The position numbers were made by a program, and so were the translations under genes. DNA of 64,000 bases. Source: Adineta vaga. Taxonomy: Eukaryota; Rotifera. The notes under the pieces are model-generated. The model saw nothing but the letters and a program-made list of their open reading frames with translations. It searched no databases and was not told the origin of the DNA. Below are positions 1 to 9,091 of the stretch, in pieces (position 1 is the first letter of the stretch; every line of letters starts with the position of its first letter). The stretch is from assembly GCA_021613535.1 (NCBI GenBank), contig CP075495.1, forward strand, positions 14,074,001-14,138,000. The letters are read 5' to 3'.

Positions 1-971
1 AATTTGCATTAGAACACGATGTCGATCACGATCACTACCAGCTTCATCAGCTTTAGCTAAATAATAATGCATTTTTTCGGGATTTGATTTATTTAATTGT
101 TCAACAAGTGTTAATGTTCGTTTGCATAAAGCTTGACCAATTGGATCGAATAAAACAAAAATTAAATCAGCATGATTACCTAAAGAGAAAGGTAAGACAA
201 GGAAAAAAAATTTATTTGTGAACAAACCAAGCCAAAGAATTGCTTGTTCAACATCGAATGGATATGCCATAGCACCATCGACAAGTCCAGGTGTATCGAT
301 AAAAGAAACAAGAGGAAATTTCTTTTGTTTCGAAGATGAAATTTCTGTTGTTATATAATTCATCAGACCTACGAAGAAGATTGTTATTTGAAGTAGAAAA
401 GAATACAAACGAACCAGGAATGTTTCCTAATGGACGAAGATAAGGAAATAAATGCATTGTTGCAGGACCCTATAATGTAATTGATAGAGATTAAGTTTCG
501 TTTTATATTTATGAATTTTGTTTACGATTACCATTAGTGATTCTCGTCGTTTACCACTTGTAATAATGGAAACTCCTATAGATATCGATAAAGAAAAACT
601 ATTATACGTATGATTTCATTTACCTTGAGTTTCGATTGCTACTCCAGTTCGTTGAACATTATCTTCAATATACCAGTTGACAAGAGATGATTTACCTATT
701 GATTTCAAAAGTTAAGAAACTTCTCTTCGTTTCCAAAGATAAAATTCAATTTTACCAGCGCTATGATTGCCAATAAGTAATATACTTATCTTCTTATTTG
801 GAGCTATGATAGATAGACCAAGCCATTGTGCGATTGTGACAAGTCCTACAAGATTTTGAAGATGAAAATATCCGTGAGAAAATACTCAAAGAAACCTGTA
901 TCAGGATGATGATAAATATGTTCAATTTCATTGACAATTTGTTCGTATTGAGGTGTAATCATACGTTGCAT
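1..971 (-). CDS. Dynamin-type GTPase, N-terminal part (runs off the left edge)
   Basis: Large-GTPase fold protein of the dynamin/EHD/sarcalumenin superfamily; the true substrate or membrane is unknown. The start is ATG at 971, with a tag acceptor-like site about 30 nt before it. Exons read on the minus strand: 971-896, 845-756, 695-624, then pieces around 585-540, 471-420, 378-230, and 179-1. The spliced product shows a P-loop GNHSAGKSS split by an intron after the G of GK, a switch region TGVAIETQGVS, and the G3 motif DTPG followed by LVDGAMAYPFDVEQAILW. It ends at the edge in IGQALCKRTL and YLAKADEAGSDRDR, where KADE is a plausible G4-like motif. Neighbouring FET gene lies 0.76 kb upstream on the same strand. 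I am confident it is a dynamin-superfamily GTPase; assignment to a subfamily is open because the C-terminal half is missing. Confidence 0.8.
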
Positions 972-1729
972 TGTACTGGCAAACTAGTGTTATTTTTACT
1001 ACAATTCAGCAATGTCGAAGTCATAAGAAAAATGTGAATGTTGATATAATGTAATCTATCTACCAAGGAAAATGTACAATAGTTATTCTGATTATTCTAA
1101 CGATATATAAACAAAGTCAATGAATCATTTTTTTTTATATTCGAGCCATTGTTTGAAATAATTTCATCGTAGATCTAGTGATAGATGTCGGTCTTCAACA
1201 ATCATTATGAATCCTCGATCAAGTTAATTTTGACATAAACTTTTGATTGAGAACAATTCAAGTGAAATGAGTGAATCTTCTTTGATTGTCTACTTTTGGA
1301 ATTAATATGGATGAGATTGATGAATTGACTGTCTGACAAAAGTTTATAGCTATCAAAAATCATAAGGATCTTTGAAATAGTTACAGTCTTTTTTATTGTT
1401 GCCAGACACACACGCACGCACACATTTACACTTATAGAAAAGAAAAATACAAGTTAACCACATAGAATGTTTTTTAGTTAGTTAGTTTGCTTGTTTGTTT
1501 GTTTGCTATATTTTTTTAAAGAGAAAGAGAAAGACGCACGTTTACACAAAGAACAGCAAAAAGAGACAAAAAAAACCATCATCCTCAGCAAGAAACAGCT
1601 CAGAGTAGTAGTGGTAGAAAAAGAAAAACGACAACAACAGCAAAAAGTAAGTACACTGTGCATTATTGTGGTTAATGTTGTCGTTGTTGCTGGAACAATC
1701 AGCTTCATATATCAAAATGTTTATTTCTT
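972..1729. other. Intergenic DNA between the FET gene and the dynamin-type gene
   Basis: No coding region is supported here. It should hold the 3' UTR of the FET gene and the promoter of the dynamin-type gene. Short A/T-rich and (GTTT)n-like runs occur near 1475-1510. Small open frames here lack any recognisable domain. Confidence 0.5.
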
Positions 1730-3115
1730 TTAATACGGATTAGAACGATTGTCTCTACTAGAACCATGACTGGCACCACGACCACCACCACGATATTCAC
1801 CACCGCCACCACCACCACCACCACGATAGTCACCTCCTCGATCTCCACCTAATGAGAGAAAAATACATTAAAGAAAATAAATCAAAGATATTTACCTCTG
1901 CCGCGATAGCCTCCAAAATCGCCGCCGCCACCACCACCACCTCCTCCTCCTACAATGATAATAAATGAAATATATTAATAATGGGACATAAGAGATCGTT
2001 TTCTCAATATATACCTCGACCACGAAATCCGCCACGACCCCGGAAACCACCTCGACCACCAAATGCAGAGGCACGACGAGTAGCTAATGAGATTTTAACA
2101 ATACTGGACAGAACTTCTTTTTCTGTTTTCATAAAAGAATAAAATACAGTAGTTGAAAAGTAAAGTACAGAAAAAGAACATACCATTATACCAATCGATG
2201 GCTGCCTGTGCTGCTGCGTCATCTTCATAAGTAACTGTTGCTTCACCTTTACCTTCTCCAGTTGCTTTATCTTTATAAATCCAAATTTTTGGTAATCCCG
2301 TTTTCTTATCAATCTAGTAAAGAAAAATATAAAATGTGTAGAAAATCTTGTATTCATAGTAACATAATAAGATGTTACTTTGATTATTCCGATTTGACTA
2401 AAAACGTCTTTGAGCTCATCTGCAGTAACACTTCGTGGTAAATTTTGAATGAATATGGTATCACGTTGGATTTCCATCCCTGAATCACCTCCGCCATAAC
2501 CGCTGCCACCACTATTATAATCACTTCGACCACGATTGTCATCATTATTACTTTGATGATCATTTCGACTACGATTATATCCACTACTTCCTCTATCATC
2601 GTTGTTATTTCGGCCACGACTGTATCCACCACTACTGCCTTTATCATCATTATTTTGGTAATCACTGCGACCACGATTATAACCACTGTCGTTGCCACCT
2701 CCGCTTCCATAACCTGCAGAGAGGACAAAGTATGTGTTGATGCCAATAATCATCCCGTATGAATTGTCAATTTTTGAAGGTCAAAAACTGACATACAAGA
2801 TTTAACAAAAAGTTTTTATGTTTACCTCCGCTACTACGTGAATTAGAATCGGAATAGTTTCGTTTTTGTCCACTACAATATGAAAATTGAGTGAAAATTA
2901 AAAAAAAAAGATCAAATCAATAGATAAACTACCTGTTATTATCATGACTACTTCGATCACCGCCACTTCGTCCTGAATGGTAGTCACTACTTGAATAACC
3001 ACCACTACTACCATGTCTAAGCATAGAAGAAATCAAAGAAAGAAATAGAAACTATCACCAATAATGCAAAATCTCACCCATCACCACCACCGGAATCACG
3101 TCCGTATCCAGACAT
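1730..3115 (-). CDS. FET-family RNA-binding protein (FUS/EWSR1/TAF15/cabeza-like), RRM plus RGG, no zinc finger seen
   Basis: Nuclear RNA/DNA-binding protein of the FUS-EWS-TAF15 type, a family acting in transcription and splicing. ATG at 3115 gives MSGYGRDSGGGDG, then a low-complexity Ser/Gly/Tyr/Asn/Arg/Asp N-terminus rich in RGRSDY/SSGYNRSRND repeats (2480-2960). The FET-type RRM follows: RDTIFIQNLPRSVTADELKD, QIGIIK, GEGKATVTYEDD as RNP1, AAIDWYN, then KISLATRRA, which matches the FUS segment after the RRM. The C-terminus is RGG/Gly-rich (RGGFRGRGG, DFGGYRGRGGDRGGDYRGG) and stops at 1730-1732. At least seven short introns; one lies inside the RRM. The RanBP2-type C-x2-C zinc finger that vertebrate and fly FET proteins carry between RGG blocks is not visible in any exon I could join. 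Total about 300 residues, short for the family. Confidence 0.85.
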
Positions 3116-3643
3116 TTAATGGAAAGTGTAATATGTGAATCTTGAATTTAAATCACAGAGATAAAGAAGAAGAATTTTGAATGGTATTGAATGAAATGAA
3201 TTGAATAGAAAGAAGAAAGAGAAAAGTAAACAGCACTTTCCCAATACTGCTACACGTACAATGGATATGAGCAATCGACGAATCGAATGAGAACAATTGA
3301 AATGAACTTGTACAAAATATAACAAGTATCTATGTAGATTATATTAAAATAATTAAAATATCACAAAAGTATTTAAAAAATAACTCCAAGAAGAAAAATT
3401 TATAAATATTATGATTGATAACTGTCTCCATCTATCTATATCCATGTATCTTGAATAAGTGTTATAATATTAAATGAATCAGATTGTATTGCGTTGAAAA
3501 GAAATCAGTTAAGTCGATTCTTTTCTATCAGTGAGAATCTTGTTGCGTAGATATGGAATTCAATGATGCCTACGGCTATCGTTCGTTTTATTAAAAAAGA
3601 CCAAGCATATATACAATAAATTATATACAAAACAGAATAAAAG
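3116..3643. other. Intergenic DNA between cereblon and the FET gene
   Basis: About 530 bases, A/T-rich, without a credible coding exon. It should hold the cereblon 3' UTR and the FET promoter/5' UTR. No repeat or RNA gene recognised. Confidence 0.5.
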
Positions 3644-5696
3644 TTATTCTTCTTCACCACTCGTCGATTGACGCACAGATCTTCCATCTAGTGATGCTTG
3701 TTCTTCTTCTTCTGCTGTTGTATTCTTTGCAAAAATAAGACCATTACGAGTTAAACCATAGAATGTCGATGGTTTTAATGATGGATTACGAAAACGCCAT
3801 CCAAGATGATTACCACATAGGCGACATTGTACAATTGTCCATTTATATCCTGGAAACCAAGAATGTTCAGCTACTTCTTGTCCAATTAAACGAACATTTT
3901 TCACTTGAAGAACAGTCAATGTTTCATGAATTTGTCCATGCGGATTGACATATGCAGCCATTAATCCTGAAGCAGACATTGAAAATATATGACGATCTTC
4001 ACAAATATCTGCAGCACAATGACGACAAGCAAATTTCTTATAACGTCTTAACCACGTTAATATGAAACGTACTAGAAGAGATGTAAACGAATGTTTTGAA
4101 TTACTCGATTATAAATACTTACATCTTTGAATTGTTGTTGGAAACGATAGAATTTTCTGTACCGTTTGAATTTCAAATGGAATATTCATTAATAACCAAT
4201 CCGCAAAACGATCTGGTGTTACTGGTAATGATCCATCATCATTCGCTAACATTGTATTGTTCAATTCAAGTTTAACTAATGACATTACATAGACATCATC
4301 ATATCGACGTACAACCCAATATGGATAAGGTGTTAAAGACCATGGACATCGACGTGATCGTAATCGAAATAGATTCTGTTTCAAAGGATTAGAAAGTATG
4401 AGACCTAAACAAAGAGAATCTGACAAAATAAATCATCAGTTATGTTAATTTTATTTTACTTTTTGATTCATGTGAAGTCGTCGAAGATGATGAAGATGTT
4501 GTTCGTTTTCGTTTAATTAAATTTATTAAAGCTTGTCCACAGCCAGTTGTTTGTTGTTCATTATCATCAGTATGTCTGAAACGTTTTTGTCGTTGTAAAC
4601 AAAGATCATACTGTAAAGTAAAATTAATTGTATGAATATAATTTTGACTTATACTTGGAAAAGGTGGCCGTCTCAATTGTATATCAGGAAGAATTCGTAC
4701 ATAAGCACGAAGTATACCATTTAAATCACGTTTCATTTTTGATGGATCATCTATAACAAAACGTTGTCGTCCAATAATTTTCAATTGTAATGATTGATCA
4801 TTTAATTCTTCATAATAGGAGACAATTTCTGCTGTTGTACCATATTTTGGATCATTTGTTAAGAATGATGAACAAGCATCGATCACACCAAATAAACGTT
4901 GTTCTTGTTTAGCTTCTTTTATCATTCGTGCTGTTCGAGTATTGAAGACTTGCCAAGGAACAGTTTGATTTGGTATTAATATCATATTTGCTAATTCAAC
5001 AATATGTAGAAGACAACGGCGATCATCGGATAATAAACAAACACCACTAAATTCTTGAAAATTTTCAACATTCATATATGAATGTGTCGTTGGTAATAGA
5101 CGATCATAAGTGACTTGACCATCGAGTTGTTCATCACCGGATGATGCTTAAAAGAAAGAAAAGAATCAATTTCTTTCTTTTCATATGAAATATTTTCACT
5201 AAGATATAACAAGAATTTCGAAAAAGAAAATCTTCTTACCATTATCTGCGTCTTCCCAGTCCTCGCCATCATCATCATCCATATCGTCTAAATGTTGTGC
5301 TTGATTATTTAAATCTAATAATAAATGTCGTTGAATATTACGAATTTGTTCTAAATAAATATTCAAATATATCCATCTATATATTTATAAAGAACAATGT
5401 GATGTTAAATATGTACCTTGTAAACGATTGAGTTGTTCTTGTTCATGATTGAGATTATCTTCTAAATCATTCATTTCTTGTTCATCATCATCATCATCAT
5501 CTTCAATATGTTGTTGTTCGATACCTTCCCATGGACGGAATGCTAGTGCAGGTATTTGTGGAAAACGTCTTCGATTTTCTTCATCAATATCTGGTTGCTG
5601 TTCAACAGCATCTTCGAAATTTGATGGAGGAGCATTACCGTCTAACTCGTGTGTTTCGTCGTGAGATGAAGGATATTCGTTATCATTAGAAGCCAT
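3644..5696 (-). CDS. CRBN: Cereblon, substrate receptor of the CUL4-DDB1 ubiquitin ligase
   Basis: Substrate receptor of CRL4 E3 ligase. Five exons can be joined to about 600 residues, closer to insect cereblon than to the 442-residue human protein. The acidic N-terminus (poly-Asp, DDDDDDEQEMNDLED) is followed by a Lon-N-like domain (CLLSDDRRCLLHIVELANM, LIPNQTVPWQVFN, FGVID, IIGRQRF) and a CULT domain at the C-terminus. The CULT domain has zinc pairs CRHC (near 4020) and CRLC (near 3825), MAAYVNPHGQIHETLTV, and HSWFPGYKW ... GWRF, so the three tryptophans of the thalidomide-binding cage are present. The position equivalent to human V388 is Ile (WTIVQC). I chose the ATG at 5696 because a pyrimidine-rich tttag (AG at 5701-5702) sits 4 nt before it; an in-frame ATG at 5741 would lie across that site. 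The intron near 4460-4405 has two in-frame acceptor choices. Confidence 0.95.
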
Positions 5697-5833
5697 TTGT
5701 CTAAAGGTAGAAGAAAAGGAGCCCATTATAAACACGATCATTCTCTGTTCACACTGGGTTCTTTTTATTCAAATTTTTCTTTTTGAAAAACAAAAAAAAA
5801 TAATAAAGAAATAGAAAAACAGAAAACACTAAA

Positions 5834-6052
5834 TTAACTAATTTGTTTTAAACGATCTTGTCGTTTTTTCTTTAAATAATCTTCTACTTCAACTAATTCT
5901 TGTTGGTTAGCTTGATACTCAGCTTCAGCTTTCTGAATGAAATCTTTATAATCGCTCATAGGATTTAACCAAATATGGGCAGTTTGAGAACCAACCACAA
6001 ATGCAAAAGTATTCGCTAAAGATACATAAAACAGACGTCGAACAGGTAACAT
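5834..6052 (-). CDS. Small single-pass membrane protein, BRAWNIN/UQCC6-like (tentative)
   Basis: A 72-residue single-exon protein starting MLPVRRLFYVSL. One hydrophobic segment (about residues 7-24) is followed by GSQTAHIWLNPMSDYKDF and then a charged, probably helical, tail rich in Glu/Lys. The G-x4-H-x4-P spacing after the hydrophobic segment matches what I recall of the mitochondrial complex III assembly microprotein BRAWNIN (C12orf73/UQCC6: GAEVVHRYYRP). The gene directly upstream encodes SMIM4/UQCC5, which in vertebrates works with BRAWNIN in cytochrome b assembly, so the context supports the reading. The start is ATG 6052, 4 nt after a tttctatag acceptor-like site (AG at 6058-6057). The gap to the upstream gene's stop is only 62 nt. 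An ORF extension to 6112 would cross that site. The family assignment is inference from a short motif. Confidence 0.6.
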   Translation of the reverse strand: MLPVRRLFYVSLANTFAFVVGSQTAHIWLNPMSDYKDFIQKAEAEYQANQQELVEVEDYLKKKRQDRLKQIS

Positions 6053-6114
6053 TGTTCTATAGAAACAAAGATGAATTCTTTTACAAGAATAATGTCTATA
6101 AAAACAAACCAAAA

Positions 6115-6484
6115 TTAACTAGTAGCTTTCGTAGGAAGTGAATTATTTGATGATGGTGGTTGAAGAGTAAGAGTTTTTAAATAATCGTCAAGATGATGTT
6201 TTTTAACAACAAATTCGTGTGCTTGTTTTCGCTTATAAACGTCGTCTAATTTAGAAAAAAAAGGAAAACAATATTGAAGGTAAAAGAGGTGTGTTTGTAA
6301 GCATACAAAAATTGATATTGTTAATACGTAATTTGCAGAGAACGATCTCGAAAAGAAAACCAGCAGCAAAGAAAATTGGTGGAAAACGCCAATCACCAAG
6401 AAGTTTCTTTCCGGGAATGGAATTTGATACAACAAAAGCTATGAATCTCCAATCGGGTAATTTCGAACGAAGTTTTTTAAACAT
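6115..6484 (-). CDS. UQCC5: SMIM4/UQCC5 homologue, mitochondrial complex III assembly microprotein
   Basis: Predicted inner-mitochondrial-membrane microprotein needed for cytochrome b/complex III assembly in vertebrates. Two exons, 6307-6484 and 6115-6245, joined with a 61-nt intron using the gtatgc donor, give 102 residues. The key stretch is IPGKKLLGDWRFPPIFFAAG followed by FLFEIVLCKLRINN and INFYDVYKRKQ. Human SMIM4 has the same order: VPGK, YRF-P-FF, a hydrophobic segment, K-R, then FYDVYRRK. An alternative donor (gtatta) would drop about six residues and lose the F of FYDVY, so I prefer the chosen one. ATG at 6484; the codon further upstream in frame is TTG. It has a longer C-terminal tail (LKTLTLQPPSSNN...) than the human protein. 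It is followed on the same strand after 62 nt by a BRAWNIN-like gene. Confidence 0.85.
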
Positions 6485-6739
6485 AGCATCGAAAAAAGTC
6501 AATCTTCGTCATAAAAATAGAAAACAACACACACGAGAAAAGAGAAAAATTGTACAAGAGATTTATCAATGGTTCGATGATACACCAATCATTAAAAAAA
6601 AGTCATTTTCGAAGAAATATATCTAACGACATCTAGATTTACAACTGCGGGATTTGTTCTTTTCGAATAAATTTCTTTCTCATTTTGAAAATTAACGATT
6701 AAATAGTTTCTTTGAATTAATGATTAATTCGAATCATCA
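6485..6739. promoter_or_regulatory. Divergent intergenic region (UQCC5 to the left, coiled-coil gene to the right)
   Basis: Only 255 bases separate the two start codons, so both promoters must lie here or overlap the neighbouring exons. No TATA or other factor site can be named with confidence. Confidence 0.4.
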
Positions 6740-9091
6740 ATGGAATCAACACAATCACCTCTGGTGGTTTTTGGACCTGATCATATTGATACAAGTCGTG
6801 CTGAATTGTTGGTACAATGTTTGAGTAATTAAAGAATAGATTATTTGTATTTGATTTTCTTTCAATTAGTGAATATTCTCTTTTGTAGATGAAAAAATTA
6901 AAGAAAAACGATTTAAATTACAAAAAATGGTTAAAATTAATGAAGGTTTGTCGTTTTAAATATTAGTTTCTTCTTTTTATTTATTTATAAAAATAGAAAA
7001 GAAAAAGCGAAATGAATTGATGAAAAATGAAGCAATACAATTAACAACAAAATTGACAAATATTGAACAAGAAAATATTGCTCGTGAACAGCAACTTCTA
7101 TCCGAACAAGCTCGAATTAAAGAATTGCAATTGAATATTCAAATGCTTGATGAACATAATAGTAAGAATATGACTTGATAGATGATCATAAATCAATGAT
7201 TAATAAAATATTTTTTATTCTAGCTTCAATCAAACGTGATTGTATGAATGAAGAACAAAAATATGAACAGGAAAAATGTGTACTTATCAGTAAATTTGAA
7301 CGTACAAAACAACAATGGACTGAAATTTTCAAACCACAGTTTGTTGCAAGTTCTTTCTTTCATTGATCTGGTTTCTTGAAGATATATTTTAGATATGAAC
7401 AATCGAAAGTTTATCAATATTTAAAACAAGGAGATGTTGCTTATAATTCGTTAGTTGAACGAAAAGAAACATTACTTAATGCACAAAAACGTGCTTATAA
7501 AGATTATATTTCACGTCGTCAAGAGTTTTGTACTGGAGAAAAACTTCATCTAACGATTGTATCTATGGCTAAATATTATATTTCTCGACGTGATAAATTA
7601 TTTCAATTAAATCAAATGAAAACTAAATTAATTGAATTAGAAAATAAAGAAAAACAATTAATTGAAAACAAAAATGACAAAATGAAAGCATGGGAGAGTG
7701 TGTATACTCAACCAATGAAACGTGATTTAATGGATTTTTGTTTACAAACGAATATTGATCAAGCTTTAACACTTTCATTTAATCAAATTCAACAAGATAT
7801 TTTCTCACAACCAATGACACCAATGATTTTAACACCACAAAATGAACAAATTGAATTAATTCCAATAGAATCAATGAATAGTAAATCAACTATACCGTAA
7901 GTCTCATCTTTATGTACATTTTTTACTTGCACATAAATATTTCTTAGATTCCAATCATCATCCATTGAACGTGATAGATCGGATCATGAAATGAGTGAAC
8001 CATTGGTAGCACAATCAAGTTCATCTATAGAATGTAATCGGTCAGCTCCATCTTCAATTCTTCATCTTACAACAGCTATTGAGGATGATGACGATGAATT
8101 ATTTTCTACATCACGTCGAAAAGTACCACCCATAATTCAAGTAAAGAATTTCAATTAAATTTCTTCATATACTTCATGTTTGAGAACTTTATAGTTGGAA
8201 CAAATGAGTATTCATGATGGTCCACCAAGTACACAAGCATTTGTCGTATCAACAACTACAAATAAAAATAATGATCAATCTCAAAATATTCAACCACTTA
8301 CACAAGCATTTACAACTGTTTCATCAGAAGTATCATCGCCAGCACCATCATCAACAACATTAACAATGAAACCACCTGAATCATTACCCATTCCATCCAT
8401 GAATGTTGTTGTTAATAAATGCCATTCATCTGTAGCATTTTCTCGACTTCCAAATCGATCCATGACATCAGCAATTCAACCACAAGTGACGAGTAATGAT
8501 GTTCAACAAATGTTATTAACATTTTCACCAGATCCATCGTCAGATCATAATGAACCAATTCAACCCATGGAAGATGAATCAGAACAACAACAACAACGAC
8601 CGACATTTTCTATGACTTCATCCATTGAATCAACTACAAGTATCGAAGAGTAGGACACAGATTTCACTATACTATTAATAGTATAAATTTATCTGTTATA
8701 GTGGATATACAGGTTTTAATTACAATTTCGGTTTTAACAGTAGTTCAGCAAGGATGTACCTGTTAGTGGTACAAATTTCACGTCACCAATTAGTTTTGAT
8801 AATTGGGCTCAACTTGGTTCACCAATAACAACAGATTCGAGTGAACAATTTTCGGCATTTTTACAACAGACAACGAATGGTAGTAATAATGTTGATGGTT
8901 CATTTTCATTTGCTTCATTTAATTACGGTGGTATGTTTGGTAGTTTTCTTTAGTTTTAATTCAAATTGATTTCTTTCGTTTTGTTTTTAGATTTAGGTAG
9001 TAGTGAAACAACGACAAATGGAACATTTGGTTCATTCTTCTTTGGAAATACTGGAAATTCAATCGATAAAGAATCGGCACAAAATAACTAA
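6740..9091 (+). CDS. Coiled-coil protein of unknown family, Ser/Thr-rich C-terminal half
   Basis: Nine or so exons join in frame to roughly 600 residues. It starts MESTQSPLVVFGPDHIDTSR at 6740. A long coiled coil covers about residues 35-250 (KIKEKRFKLQKM, LTTKLTNIEQENIAREQQLL, KYEQEKCVLISKFERTKQQW, LIELENKEKQLIENKNDKMK). After that comes a Ser/Thr/Pro/Gln-rich disordered region and a C-terminus with FG-like aromatic spots (FSFASFNYG, GSFFFGNTGNS) ending SAQNN at 9091. The intron at about 8648-8747 needs the inner ttcag acceptor to keep frame. AATAAA at 9168-9173 is a fitting polyadenylation signal. The pattern of Tyr/Trp residues in the coil (FKPQYEQSKVYQY, YKDYISRRQEF) reminds me faintly of SIX6OS1, a synaptonemal-complex central-element protein, but I cannot support that assignment. 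Confidence 0.8.

Noticed and set aside
2384-2746. Val/Ile/Met-rich 120-codon frame within the FET gene
   Set aside because: It is a frame-shifted reading of the Gly/Ser/Arg/Asn-rich FET N-terminus.
6291-6626. Open frame on the plus strand opposite UQCC5
   Set aside because: It is antisense to the two UQCC5 exons and their intron; the minus-strand reading has a clear family match and proper splice sites.
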